Shown here one piece after another: positions 19,028 to 28,558 of a stretch of 64,000 bases of DNA. How positions within the stretch are numbered: the first letter of the stretch is position 1; every line of letters starts with the position of its first letter. The stretch is from a bacterium (GTDB lineage Bacteria > Planctomycetota > Planctomycetia > Pirellulales > Pirellulaceae). Position numbers and translations under genes: made by a program. Under the pieces are notes generated by a model. It worked only from the letters and a program-made list of their open reading frames with translations. It was not told where the DNA came from and ran no database searches. The stretch lies in contig JAUIGN010000007.1 of the NCBI GenBank assembly GCA_030430075.1, positions 268,717 through 332,716 of the forward strand. The letters run 5' to 3'.

Positions 19028-19558
19028 TCATGGCAACTCGCGATCTGGTGACGGCAGGCCGGGGTCCGAGGTTGCCACGGTGGTGTCCTCGGCCGCCGCT
19101 GCGGACGCGCCGGCAATCCGAAACTGGCCTTCCGGAACCACCCCTGCCAGGTCCACCTTGGGTGCCCCTGCCCACAGGTTTTCGAGGTCGTAGTAGCTGC
19201 GCGTCTCTTCGTCGAAAAGATGGATCACGACCGATCCGTAGTCGAGCAGGATCCAGCGCGAATCGGTATAGCCTTCGATTCCGTCGCGGCGATCGCCCAG
19301 TTCGTCTTCCAGCGTGTGGTCAATCTCTTCGCTGATTGCATGCAGTTGCCGGCGGCTGGTGCCGGTGACGATCACGAAGTAATCGAAAATCGGCGTGATG
19401 CCGCGCAGGTCGAGCACTTCGATTTGTTGCCCCCGGTTGTCGGCTGCGGTGCGAGCGGCTGCCAGGGCCAGCTCGAGACTGCGGTTCGAATTCTCTAAAG
19501 CGGAGGAATCCGCTTTTGGTGTGGGGACCACCTCATCTCCTTTGACTGCACGTGTCAT
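19028..19558 (-). CDS. rsfS: Ribosomal silencing factor RsfS
   Basis: A 176-residue member of the RsfS/Iojap family, which binds ribosomal protein uL14 and blocks joining of the subunits in poor nutrient conditions. The diagnostic strand-helix block is present: VLDLRGITPIFDYFVIVTG followed by TSRRQLHAISEEI, then DSRWILLDYGSVVIHLFDEE and the closing YYDLENLWAGAP. About 35 extra residues on each end are low-complexity. It lies upstream of argS on the same strand. Confidence 0.94.
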   Translation of the reverse strand: MTRAVKGDEVVPTPKADSSALENSNRSLELALAAARTAADNRGQQIEVLDLRGITPIFDYFVIVTGTSRRQLHAISEEIDHTLEDELGDRRDGIEGYTDSRWILLDYGSVVIHLFDEETRSYYDLENLWAGAPKVDLAGVVPEGQFRIAGASAAAAEDTTVATSDPGLPSPDRELP

Positions 19559-19948
19559 GATCCAGGCAGCGGATTCCGGCCAGGCAATCTTGGTCGCCGT
19601 TCGGCGCCCCGTTGCGGGGTGGCGAGTGGGTGCCGGACCATTCCGCTATCGACTTGATTTTACCCAAACCAAGACCCTCGTGTCATGGGGCAGGTTCGTG
19701 AGAACCCCGCGAATTCCCACAAATCCGCTGCGGTGTCCGCGGGAGGCGGCGTCTTTGTACCGGCCCGCCGCCACTTGGTGCTCGTCCCCGTTTCTCAACC
19801 GGAACCAGGGCCGTCTGCGACGCCTGACTATGGAGTCGGGCCGGAGCCGCCTATACTTTGAATGGTGGCTGTCGGCCCGAGCGACGTCGCGGTCGCCCAC
19901 CCAAGAAGCCGGGCCCCGCGCATCACGTTTGGAGCAGCACCAGTCAAG
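19559..19948. other. Divergent intergenic region rsfS-nadA
   Basis: Around 390 bases with no recognised gene. A TATACT box at 19852-19857 could serve as a -10 element for nadA, leaving a leader of roughly 85 bases; the -35 side is weak. The nadA frame is open through this leader, so a longer protein is formally possible. No conserved riboswitch could be recognised. Confidence 0.4.
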
Positions 19949-21085
19949 ATGGTAACCAGCATCGAAAACCCCACGTATGATTTCCCTCCCTACAAGTCGC
20001 TGGATAACGGGGTGCTGACCGAGCGGATTCAGGCTGTGCGGGCGCAGCTCGGCCCGGAACTGATGATTCTCGGCCACCACTACCAGCAGGACGAAGTGAT
20101 CGCGCTGAGCGACCTGCGCGGCGACAGCTATCAACTGAGCCAGATGGCGGCGTCGAGCACCGATTGTCGCCAGATCGTTTTCTGCGGCGTGCATTTTATG
20201 GCCGAGACCGCAGACATCCTGGCCAACCGCCCGGAGAAGTTGGCAGAACGCGGCGGCGAGCGGATCCCCGTCGTTCTGCCCGACCTGGCGGCCGGCTGTT
20301 CGATGGCCGACATGGCTGGGATCGAACAGGTCGAGGCCGCTTGGGACGACTTGGGCGATGTCATCGATACCGACGACATCACGCCGGTGACCTATATCAA
20401 TTCGGCCGCCAGCCTGAAAGCGTTCTGCGGTCGCCACGGCGGAATCGTCTGCACGTCCAGCAACGCGGCCGCAGTCCTGGAGTGGGCGTTTGCCCGGACC
20501 AAGCGGGTCCTCTTCTTCCCCGATCAACACCTGGGTCGAAACACGTCATTGAAGATGGGGATGACCAATGAACAGATGCCGGTTTGGGATCCCCATGACG
20601 AGGATCTCGGCGGCAATACCGAGCAAGCGTTGACCGACAGCAAGGTGATTCTCTGGAAAGGGCACTGCAGCGTCCACCAGATGTTTCGCCCCGAACATGT
20701 GGACCAGTTTCGCAGCAAGTTCCCGGGAATTAAGGTCCTGGTCCACCCCGAGTGCCCGCAGGAAGTCAACGACCTGGCCGACCTTTCCGGTTCCACCGGT
20801 TACATTATCAAGGAGGTGCAGGCTGCCGAACCCGGCACCAAGTGGGCGATCGGCACCGAACTGCACCTGGTGAACCGCCTCAAGGCCGAACACCCCGAAC
20901 AGGAGATTCATTTCCTTTCGCCTGTGGTTTGCATGTGTGCCACCATGTACCGGATCAACCTTGCCCATCTCTGCTGGAGCCTGGAGAATCTGGCGGCGGG
21001 CACGCCGGTCAACGTCATCGAAGTCGATCCGGAGACCGCGGAATGGTCGTTAGTGGCGCTGGAGCGGATGCTGCAGGTCAAGTAA
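19949..21085 (+). CDS. nadA: Quinolinate synthase
   Basis: A 378-residue quinolinate synthase, the 4Fe-4S enzyme condensing iminoaspartate with dihydroxyacetone phosphate in NAD biosynthesis. The three cluster cysteines sit in IVFCGVHFMAETADI, HPECPQEVNDLADLSGS and VVCMCATMYRIN. The substrate-binding LGHHYQQDEV is present near residue 37. The reading frame is open 29 codons further back, but ATG 19949 gives a protein of typical length. No nadB or nadC lies nearby. Confidence 0.96.
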   Translation: MVTSIENPTYDFPPYKSLDNGVLTERIQAVRAQLGPELMILGHHYQQDEVIALSDLRGDSYQLSQMAASSTDCRQIVFCGVHFMAETADILANRPEKLAERGGERIPVVLPDLAAGCSMADMAGIEQVEAAWDDLGDVIDTDDITPVTYINSAASLKAFCGRHGGIVCTSSNAAAVLEWAFARTKRVLFFPDQHLGRNTSLKMGMTNEQMPVWDPHDEDLGGNTEQALTDSKVILWKGHCSVHQMFRPEHVDQFRSKFPGIKVLVHPECPQEVNDLADLSGSTGYIIKEVQAAEPGTKWAIGTELHLVNRLKAEHPEQEIHFLSPVVCMCATMYRINLAHLCWSLENLAAGTPVNVIEVDPETAEWSLVALERMLQVK

Positions 21086-21093
21086 CGCGGCGC

Positions 21094-21108
21094 GTGCCTT
21101 TGCGGCAC
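21094..21108 (+). terminator. Possible weak terminator hairpin after nadA
   Basis: A GTGCC/GGCAC stem with a five-base loop lies ten bases after the nadA stop. There is only a short T-rich stretch afterwards, so function is uncertain. Confidence 0.3.
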
Positions 21109-21299
21109 CGTCGCTTTGGACGCGACCGCCGAGGCCACGCGGCGAGTCGACTTGGCGTGCCGGTGACCCGGCAAGGTGGCTGACGATCAGGGTGAGACTT
21201 CCGCCGCTGGGATGGTCGTCCCAGCGCCAGGTTGTCGTGATGCCTCACCTCTCGTTGCGCCGAGCAATTCGAGACAAGACACCAACATGGGTTTCGCCG

Positions 21300-22025
21300 A
21301 TGTCCTGGCACGAACCGAAGTCGTTTGCCACGACGCATTGGAGCCTGGTCGCCGAGGCCGGCGGCGCTGCTTCACCGGCGGGCCGCGACGCGCTCTGTGC
21401 ATTGTGCGAGCTGTACTGGTATCCGCTCTACGCCTTCGTGCGTCGCAAGGGCTATCAGCCGGCCGAGGCTCAGGACCTGACACAGGCCTTCTTCGCGGAG
21501 CTGCTGGAGAAGGATCGGCTGCAGATGGCCGATCAGAGCCGCGGCAAGTTCCGCTCGTTTCTGGCCGGTTCGATGACCAACTTTCTCGCCAACCAGCGGC
21601 GAGCGGTTGCCGCCCGGAAACGGGGCGGTGATCGGAAGATTCTCTCGATCGACTTTGACGACGGAGAAACACGTTACCAGCGTGAGCCGGTCGACGCCGC
21701 CACGCCCGAGCGAATTTTTGCCCGGCGGTGGACCATGACGCTCCTCGATCGGGCCCTCAGCCGATTGCGCGGCGAGTACGAATCGAGCGGCAAGCCGGAT
21801 CTTTTCGAGCAGCTCAAGCTGCACCTGGGGGGCGATTCATCGGCCGTCGCGTATGACGAAATCGCCGCACAACTCGGGATGACGCCGGGAGCCGTCAAGG
21901 CGGCCGCTCATCGGCTCCGCAAACGTTGTCGGCACCTGCTGAGAGAAGAGATCGCGCAAACGGTCGCCGATCCGGCCGATATCGATGAGGAATTGCGCGA
22001 GCTGTTCTCGGTCCTCCAAAGTTGA
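21300..22025 (+). CDS. ECF-type RNA polymerase sigma factor
   Basis: A 241-residue sigma-70 family protein of the planctomycete group linked to Ser/Thr kinases. Region 2 runs from about residue 22 (ALCELYWYPLYAFVRRKGY) through the core-binding DLTQAFFAELLE. Region 4 carries a helix-turn-helix near residues 190-225 (YDEIAAQLGMTPGAVKAAAH, then RLRKRCRHLL). The start is chosen at MSWHEPKSFATTHWSLV, which resembles the usual beginning of this group; the frame is open 36 codons upstream. The kinase gene 200 bases downstream on the same strand is probably its functional partner. Confidence 0.88.
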   Translation: MSWHEPKSFATTHWSLVAEAGGAASPAGRDALCALCELYWYPLYAFVRRKGYQPAEAQDLTQAFFAELLEKDRLQMADQSRGKFRSFLAGSMTNFLANQRRAVAARKRGGDRKILSIDFDDGETRYQREPVDAATPERIFARRWTMTLLDRALSRLRGEYESSGKPDLFEQLKLHLGGDSSAVAYDEIAAQLGMTPGAVKAAAHRLRKRCRHLLREEIAQTVADPADIDEELRELFSVLQS

Positions 22026-22230
22026 AATCCTGTCTTTTTTGGCTCGGACGAGTAACCTGAACCAGGAAACGGGTTATTTTTCTTTGACGTGTTCCGTTCC
22101 ATGGGTTGCCGTGCCGGTTGCGAATTCCCGCGTCACGAAGCGGACCAATTCACCGGCGGGTTGAACGCGGGCTCTGTGGGCGGCGTCGGATTCGGTTGTC
22201 TTGTTTGATCGCACGCGAGGGAGGAAATGC

Positions 22231-24876
22231 ATGACCGACTGCCGTCCCTGTGGTCAGTGCGGCGAGCGTCTGCCGGAAGACAGTCCACATGGTGTCTGCC
22301 CGTCTTGCCTGATGCGGTTGGGCATGGAGTTGCTCGATTCCGCCGGAACCCAATCGCACCTCGGCGGCCACTTGCGATTTGTTCCGCCCAAACCGTCTGA
22401 TCTGGCCGAGTTGTTCCCGCAACTGGAGATTTTGACGCTCATCGGTCAGGGCGGCATGGGGGCCGTTTACAAAGCCCGGCAGGTCGGCCTCGATCGCGTG
22501 GTGGCGCTTAAAATCCTGCCTCCCCACACCGGCGACGACGGCTCGTTCGCCGGTCGCTTTGAACGCGAGGCCCGCGCCTTGGCTCGGCTCAGCCATCCCC
22601 ACATCGTCACCGTGTTCGACTCAGGACACGCAGGCGATTTCTACTACTTTGTGATGGAGTACGTCGACGGAGTGAACCTGCGTGAAGCAATCAACGCCGG
22701 CACGCTCTCCCCGACCGAAGCACTCGCCATCGTGCCCCAGATCTGCGATGCCCTGCAATATGCGCATGACGAAGGGGTCGTGCATCGCGACATCAAGCCG
22801 GAAAACGTTCTGATCGATTCAAAGGGCAACACGAAGATTGCCGATTTCGGTTTGGCTCGACTGCTGGGGCCCGCCGGCGATGACCGATTGACGGGAACGC
22901 ATCAGGTCATGGGGACGCCCCGCTACATGTCGCCGGAACAGATGGAAGGCGCGCACCACGTCGATCATCGGGCGGACATCTATTCTCTGGGCGTCGTCTT
23001 CTACGAGATGCTCACGGGCGAATTGCCGATGGGCCGCTTCGAAGGCCCGTCCAAGAAGGTCCAGGTCGATGTACGATTGGACGACGTCGTTTTTCGTACG
23101 TTGGAGAAAGAGCCGGCCAGGCGCTACCAGCACGCCAGCGAGATCAAGACGGATGTCCAAGCCATCTGTCGCCAAGGCAGCGACGAGGCCAGGCCCGACG
23201 GAATCCGCCACCGTGCTTTCCACCGCCGTCGTTCCGGCGCGGGGCCGCTGCCACATTTCGAGTATCGGTCTGCGACGCGGCTGTTCGGTCTCCCCTTGCT
23301 ACACGTTGCCTTCGGGGCAGACCCCCAGTCCGGGAGGGTTTGCCGAGCCAGGGGGATTGTGGCAATCGGCAACATCGCGACCGGCGTCCTGGCGATTGGC
23401 ACGGTCGCTTACGGAGGAGTCGCCCTGGGCGCCTGGGCCGTGGGTGGACTCGCAATGGGGGGAGGTGCACTCGGCGCCTTGACGCTCGCCGGCGTCTCGC
23501 TGGGCCTGTTTTCCGCCGGAGGCATCGCGATCGGTCTCTGTCTGGCGACCGGCGGCCTGGCAATGGGATTCGGTGTGAGCTATGGGGGAATTGCTTTGGG
23601 GGCGATTGCCCGAGGCGGGTTGGCGGTTGGCCTCTATGCCAATGGCGGAGACGGGATCGCGCTGGGATTGCACGCGATGGGGGGCAACGTTGCTATTCCA
23701 GACGAGCGCGCGGTCAGCCTGTTTGCATTCTTCCGATCGACGTCGGCCCGCCTGGCGGTTGCTGCGTTGTCCTTGATGACGTTCGCTTCGTTTCTGGTGG
23801 GATTGTTGATTTCCGTGCATCTGCTGTGGCGGGCGGCGCATGACGCCGCAGCCGATCGCGGTCCGCGGAAAACGAATTCCGGGCCGGGGCCCTTCGGCAA
23901 GCAACCACCCATCTGGCAGCGGCCGCCCCACGCGCACCTGTCCCCCTGGGGCCTGGTGTTTGTCGTCCTGGTGGTCGCCGGTTGCGCGGCCATTGGGATT
24001 GCCGTCGCCGTCGCACGAGGGGTCGGCGGTGGGTCGACCCAGCCCAGACGCGCTCAGGTCGCGGACCTCCCCGACACGCTCCCGGCCTCGAAGATACTGC
24101 CGAAGTCCGGGTCGGACGGCGCCAGTCCCTACGGCGACTCGATGAACGACCCGCTGGTCGAACGGATCGATTGGGTCATCTGGACCGAAGAAGGACCGGC
24201 CCTTGATCCGGGTATCGGGGCCCCGGAACGCTGGTTGACCGCGGAGCAGGTTGCCGGCATTACTGAGATTCTCCGCGAAGCTCATCTCGCCTACGTCGAA
24301 CTCGAGCAGCAACATCGACAGCAGGAGACGAATGCGGCCGGCCACCGGGTCACTGCGGTCCAAATCGATGACTCCAGCCGGCTGACGCTGCTGGAGGACC
24401 AGGTCTGGACAAAATTGGACGCGCTCGTCGACGTCCAATGGCAGGAGTTACTGCGTCAGAACCTGGACCTGCAAAGTGCGGGGGACATTGGCGTGTTGGG
24501 CTTTGAGGGCGGGCGCGGCATGGTCGAGATCTGGAGCGTGGGTTCCTGGTTTCACTGGCAGTTATCCACCAAGTCGGCCCGCCGCTCGGGTTGGGGCGGC
24601 ATGCGAGCGGAGATGGGGGGCGGCATGGGCATGGAGATGGCGGGAATGAGCGAGATGGGCATGTCCGGCGGAATTGGCATGGGAATGTCCGACGGCCCGC
24701 CGCCCGCCGCCCGCCGCGGCGTGGGGCCCGGCGGCGTTGGCTCAACGCTCGAGCCAAGCGGACTCCATGTACGAACACCGGAACAGGCGGGGCCCCGCCT
24801 GCCGTACCGCTTGCGGCGATTCTGGAATCGTCCCGCCGAACTGCCGGTCGACACCGCGGAGGAGGCGGCGCCCTGA
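22231..24876 (+). CDS. Ser/Thr protein kinase with zinc ribbon and glycine-periodic region
   Basis: An 881-residue Hanks-type kinase. The N-terminus is a zinc ribbon (CRPCGQC and CPSC, residues 4-26). The kinase domain spans about 65-320, with the P-loop LIGQGGMGAVYKA, lysine in VALKIL, catalytic HRDIKPENVL and DFGLAR, all intact. Residues about 373-486 form a repeat of roughly ten residues with small residues and glycine at fixed steps (for example VALGAWAVGGLAMGGGALG). After this come two hydrophobic helices (about 505-530 and 570-595) and a variable C-terminal domain with a Met/Gly-rich stretch near 800. AGGGAGGA precedes the ATG. Its neighbour is an ECF sigma factor, which it may regulate by phosphorylation. 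Confidence 0.9.
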   Translation: MTDCRPCGQCGERLPEDSPHGVCPSCLMRLGMELLDSAGTQSHLGGHLRFVPPKPSDLAELFPQLEILTLIGQGGMGAVYKARQVGLDRVVALKILPPHTGDDGSFAGRFEREARALARLSHPHIVTVFDSGHAGDFYYFVMEYVDGVNLREAINAGTLSPTEALAIVPQICDALQYAHDEGVVHRDIKPENVLIDSKGNTKIADFGLARLLGPAGDDRLTGTHQVMGTPRYMSPEQMEGAHHVDHRADIYSLGVVFYEMLTGELPMGRFEGPSKKVQVDVRLDDVVFRTLEKEPARRYQHASEIKTDVQAICRQGSDEARPDGIRHRAFHRRRSGAGPLPHFEYRSATRLFGLPLLHVAFGADPQSGRVCRARGIVAIGNIATGVLAIGTVAYGGVALGAWAVGGLAMGGGALGALTLAGVSLGLFSAGGIAIGLCLATGGLAMGFGVSYGGIALGAIARGGLAVGLYANGGDGIALGLHAMGGNVAIPDERAVSLFAFFRSTSARLAVAALSLMTFASFLVGLLISVHLLWRAAHDAAADRGPRKTNSGPGPFGKQPPIWQRPPHAHLSPWGLVFVVLVVAGCAAIGIAVAVARGVGGGSTQPRRAQVADLPDTLPASKILPKSGSDGASPYGDSMNDPLVERIDWVIWTEEGPALDPGIGAPERWLTAEQVAGITEILREAHLAYVELEQQHRQQETNAAGHRVTAVQIDDSSRLTLLEDQVWTKLDALVDVQWQELLRQNLDLQSAGDIGVLGFEGGRGMVEIWSVGSWFHWQLSTKSARRSGWGGMRAEMGGGMGMEMAGMSEMGMSGGIGMGMSDGPPPAARRGVGPGGVGSTLEPSGLHVRTPEQAGPRLPYRLRRFWNRPAELPVDTAEEAAP

Positions 24877-24912
24877 ACGTTCCAGCAACCTGACGCACTA
24901 CGCTGGTTCATT

Positions 24913-25065
24913 CATCAGCCGTTGGGCGTTAGCCCCGGTTGCGTTGAAAGCAGAGGAAACCGGACGATAACGGGTTCCGGCTGATCGGCGCGCCGCTGTG
25001 GGCAAGGTCACCACAAACGATTGCGATGCCGCGACTTGCCCTGCCTGGTTGTCCGTTCGCCAATC
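24913..25065. repeat. Dispersed ~150 bp repeat, copy 1
   Basis: Starts CATCAGCCGTTGGGCGTTAG and is clearly related along its length to the copy at 49361-49514. An inner stem CCGGTT/AACCGG and an outer near-match CGTTA/TAACG can form a hairpin (about 24926-24972). The end contains the shared CACCACAAACGA. It lies between the kinase stop and the 3' end of the convergent phosphomutase gene. Confidence 0.8.
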
Positions 25066-25072
25066 ATCTGCC

Positions 25073-26872
25073 CTAGACGGCGTCTGCGAACGCACGCAGG
25101 TCTTGCTCGAATCCGGCCATCCGCGTCGCCATCTCATCGCGGGTGACGTCCATCAGGGAGAGTTGTTCCGCCGGGACGAACGTGAACATGTAGAACTTGA
25201 CCTTCGGTTCGGTGCCGGAGGGACGGACGGCGACATAGTTCCCGGGCTCGGCCAGATCCAGGATGACCATGTCGGCGGCGGGCGCATCGAGGGGTCGTTT
25301 GTCGCCCCCGGGTTGCGAGATGGTCAACGCCTTGTAGTCGCGAACCGCGGTCACGCCGATGCCGGCCAGGGACGTCGGCGGTTGGTCGCGGAACTGTTGC
25401 ATCAAGGCCTTCATGCGCGTCATCCCTTCGGACCCCTCCATGAAGACGTTGATCGTATGTTCCGCGTGGTACCCGTGTTGCCAGTAGAGGGCTTCCAGTT
25501 TTTCGTGAAGCGACTTGCCCTCGGCTTTGACCTTGGCCGCCAATTCAGCCAGCAGCATGCAGGCCACGGCGCCGTCCTTGTCCCGTGCGTAGGTTCCCAC
25601 CACGTAACCGTGAGATTCTTCGGTCCCGAACAGGAATCGCTCCGGGCCTGCCGCGTCGACTTGCTGAGCGATCCACTTGAAGCCGACGTGCAGGTTGCCA
25701 TACGTCCGGACGTTGTACGAATCAGCGATCCGTCGGATCAGTTCGGTGGTGACGAGCGTCTTCACGACGTAGTGGTCCGGCGTCAGCGTGCTCTGTTCGA
25801 GGATATAATCCGTCAGCAGGCCGCCGAGCTGGTTGCCGGTGAACGTGGCCCATTCGCCGGCAGGGTCCGTCGTCAGCGGGGCGGCGCAGCCCATCCGGTC
25901 ACAGTCGGGATCGGTCGCCAGGATGACGTCGGCCCCGGTTTCTCGACCCCGTTCAATGATGGCATAAAAGACGGCCGGGTTTTCGGGGTTGGAAACGTGT
26001 CCCGGGACGTTGGGGAAATCACCGCTCAATTCGGCATGCGGACCGAAGACCTCGACGTCTGTAAAACCGTCGGCTTCCAGCACCGGGCAGACGGCCGACG
26101 CACCGACGCCATGCAGGGGCGAGTAGATGATCTTGGCATCCCGCGGACCGGCGAACGCCTGCGACCGCAATTGTTCGAAGAACGCCGCGTCGATCTCCTC
26201 CTTGCAGAACTCGACCTGCCCGTCCCGGACGGCCGTCTCAAAGTCGGCGACTTCGATTGTCTCGACCGCCATCACCCGGTCGATGATCGCCTTGTCGTGC
26301 GGCGGAAGGACTTGGGCTCCTGTCGACCAATAAACTTTGACGGCGTTGTCGCTGGGTGGATTGTGGCTGGCGGTGACCATGATGCCGCACGAACACTGCT
26401 TCCGGCGGACCAGGAACGAGAGTTCCGGCGTACTGCGGTAGTCGTCCAGAAAGTAGACTTTGAAACCCGCCGCAACCATGATGCCGGCACACAGTTCTGC
26501 GAAGTGCCGCGAGTTGTGCCGCGTGTCGTAGGCGATCGCGCACGACAGGGGCGCGTCACCCGAGCTCTGCTCTTTGACGTATTCGGCAAGCCCTTGGGCA
26601 CTTTCGCCGATCGTTCGATCGTTGATCGCGTTGCAGCCGATGGGGTACATTCGCCCCCGCCGTCCCCCCGTACCGAAGGGAATCACGGTCCAGAAGGCGT
26701 CATCCAGGGCCTGCCATTTGCCGGCGTCGACGTGGTCGGCAATTTGCGGCACGTATTGGGCGTAACGGGGCTCGGTGAGCCACTTCTGCAGGTTGGCCAC
26801 GGCGCCGGGGGAAAGTTGGTTGCCGGCACCAGCCTGTTGAATTTCTTGTTGAAGCTTGGCCACATCGGTCAT
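25073..26872 (-). CDS. Phospho-sugar mutase (phosphoglucomutase/phosphomannomutase family)
   Basis: A 599-residue alpha-D-phosphohexomutase interconverting hexose 1- and 6-phosphates. The phosphoserine loop is VTASHNPPSDNAVKVY, the Mg-binding loop is ATDPDCDRMGC, the sugar-binding loop is GTEESHGYVVG, and the phosphate-binding RPSGTEPKVKFY is near the C-terminus. The N-terminal GTGGRRGRMYPIGCN and the total length match the larger PgcA/PGM2-like forms. GAGGAGAG precedes the ATG. It diverges from a second phosphohexomutase, so the intergenic region at 26873-27073 probably holds promoters for both. Confidence 0.93.
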   Translation of the reverse strand: MTDVAKLQQEIQQAGAGNQLSPGAVANLQKWLTEPRYAQYVPQIADHVDAGKWQALDDAFWTVIPFGTGGRRGRMYPIGCNAINDRTIGESAQGLAEYVKEQSSGDAPLSCAIAYDTRHNSRHFAELCAGIMVAAGFKVYFLDDYRSTPELSFLVRRKQCSCGIMVTASHNPPSDNAVKVYWSTGAQVLPPHDKAIIDRVMAVETIEVADFETAVRDGQVEFCKEEIDAAFFEQLRSQAFAGPRDAKIIYSPLHGVGASAVCPVLEADGFTDVEVFGPHAELSGDFPNVPGHVSNPENPAVFYAIIERGRETGADVILATDPDCDRMGCAAPLTTDPAGEWATFTGNQLGGLLTDYILEQSTLTPDHYVVKTLVTTELIRRIADSYNVRTYGNLHVGFKWIAQQVDAAGPERFLFGTEESHGYVVGTYARDKDGAVACMLLAELAAKVKAEGKSLHEKLEALYWQHGYHAEHTINVFMEGSEGMTRMKALMQQFRDQPPTSLAGIGVTAVRDYKALTISQPGGDKRPLDAPAADMVILDLAEPGNYVAVRPSGTEPKVKFYMFTFVPAEQLSLMDVTRDEMATRMAGFEQDLRAFADAV

Positions 26873-27073
26873 CGGTACTCTCTCCTCGGTGGGCGGGCGC
26901 GTCCAGCGGGTCCAGTCCGGCAGCCGGGGGCAGGCGCCGCTCGGGAAAGCGTCGGCCCTCCGCCACCAGCGACGATTTTATAATCGCGGCCGAGCGGTCG
27001 ATAGGGCGGCTGGTCGGTCCCCCAGGGTCAGGTATATTGAAGGGGATTCTGCGATTCCAGGGAAGGAAAGACC

Positions 27074-28417
27074 GTGAACGAATTGATCATCAGCGTTTCG
27101 GGCCTGCGAGGGGTTGTGGGCGAGAGCCTCTCGCCGGAGTTGGCGATGCGATATGCCTGTGCCTTCGCCCAGGGATTGCCGCCCGGCCCGTTGGTGGTGA
27201 CCCGTGACTCACGCGGGTCGGGGCCCATGTTCGCGGACGCCATTCGCGCCGGACTGAACGCGATCGGGCGGACCGTCCTTGATGGCGGGGTGGCGGCGAC
27301 ACCAACGACCGGGGTGCTGGTCCGCGAGCAGCAGGCGGCGGGCGGCATTCAGATTTCCGCCAGCCACAACCCGGCACCATACAACGGCCTCAAACTCTTT
27401 TCCGCCGCCGGCAGTGTGCTGACGGCGGCCGACGGCCAAGAAGTGATCCAGCGCTTCGAGGCGGGCGAGATTCCCTGGGTGGCGTTCGATCAACTGGGCC
27501 ATGCCGAGTCGTTGGCGGACATCCATCAACGGCATCTGGAAATGGTACTGGAGACGGTCGATGTGGGTGCCATCCGCAGCCGGCGTTTCAAGGTCGTGCT
27601 GGATTCCAACCACGGCGCCGGCAGCCTGCTTGGTCTGCGGCTGCTGCACGCTTTGGGATGCGACGTGGTAGCCCTCGGTGAAACGCCGGACGGCCAGTTT
27701 GCTCATACGCCGGAGCCGACGGCCAAGAACCTGGCGGACGTCTGCACCACCATCGCCGAAGTCGATGCTGATCTCGGGTTCTGCCAGGATCCCGACGCCG
27801 ACCGGTTGGCCTTGATCGATCATCACGGGCATTACATCGGCGAGGAATTCACGTTGGCCCTCTGCCTCGATCATGTGTTGGCGACTCGCCCCGGACCGAT
27901 CGTCACGAATTGTGCCACCAGCCGGATGGCAGAGGACCTGGCGGAGAAATACGGTGTTCCGTTCCACCGCAGCGCCGTCGGCGAAGCCAACGTCGTGGCG
28001 GCGATGCAAACACACGGTGCGACGTTCGGCGGCGAGGGGAACGGCGGTCCAATTGATCCGCGCGTCGGCTACGTGCGCGATAGCTTCGTCGGCATGGCTT
28101 TGGTGTTGGACGGCTTGGCGGCGCGCGGCGGATCGCTTGCCGACTGGGTGGCGGCGATCCCCGGCTATGCGATCCACAAGACCCAGATCCCGCTTGACCG
28201 AGCGGCACTGGCGCGGGGGCAAGCGACGCTCCGCGACCACTTTTCCGCCGCCACGCCCGACGACCAGGATGGCTTGCGGCTGGACTGGCCGGATCGCTGG
28301 TTGCTGATTCGAGCCAGCAATACGGAACCGATCGCCAGGTTGATTGCCGAAGCGCCCGAGCTAGCCGACGCACGCCAGTTATGCGACGATGCGGCGCGCG
28401 TACTGGCCGGTGTCTGA
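27074..28417 (+). CDS. glmM: Phosphoglucosamine mutase-type enzyme
   Basis: A 447-residue phosphohexomutase of GlmM size. It starts with GTG, with AAGGA eight bases before. Active-site serine loop ISASHNPAPYNGLKLF, metal loop CQDPDADRLAL, sugar loop GEGNGGPIDP and phosphate loop RASNTEPIARL are all present. The sugar loop GEGNGG fits phosphoglucosamine or phosphomannomutase better than phosphoglucomutase. GlmM would make glucosamine 1-phosphate for cell-wall or surface sugars, but the glmM/manB choice is inferred from motifs only. Confidence 0.85.
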   Translation: MNELIISVSGLRGVVGESLSPELAMRYACAFAQGLPPGPLVVTRDSRGSGPMFADAIRAGLNAIGRTVLDGGVAATPTTGVLVREQQAAGGIQISASHNPAPYNGLKLFSAAGSVLTAADGQEVIQRFEAGEIPWVAFDQLGHAESLADIHQRHLEMVLETVDVGAIRSRRFKVVLDSNHGAGSLLGLRLLHALGCDVVALGETPDGQFAHTPEPTAKNLADVCTTIAEVDADLGFCQDPDADRLALIDHHGHYIGEEFTLALCLDHVLATRPGPIVTNCATSRMAEDLAEKYGVPFHRSAVGEANVVAAMQTHGATFGGEGNGGPIDPRVGYVRDSFVGMALVLDGLAARGGSLADWVAAIPGYAIHKTQIPLDRAALARGQATLRDHFSAATPDDQDGLRLDWPDRWLLIRASNTEPIARLIAEAPELADARQLCDDAARVLAGV

Positions 28418-28558
28418 AGGCTCGGCCGGCCGATTCCCTCCTGCCCGCGGCCGGTGGTCGCAAGATGCCTGCCTGCAGCCACCCCTGTTTGACCCGCCCC
28501 CACGATCTGGTCGGCCTTTGCCGGCTGATCGGTGCCGTCCAGCGACGAGAGCGCCCTC

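Noticed and set aside
24998..26983. 661-codon open frame on the plus strand over the phospho-sugar mutase
   Set aside because: The minus-strand product has all phosphohexomutase motifs; the antisense product is an Arg/Val/Gly-rich shadow.
25073..28417. The two phosphohexomutases as a recent duplication
   Set aside because: They differ in length (599 and 447 residues), sugar loop and N-terminus, so they belong to distinct old subfamilies.
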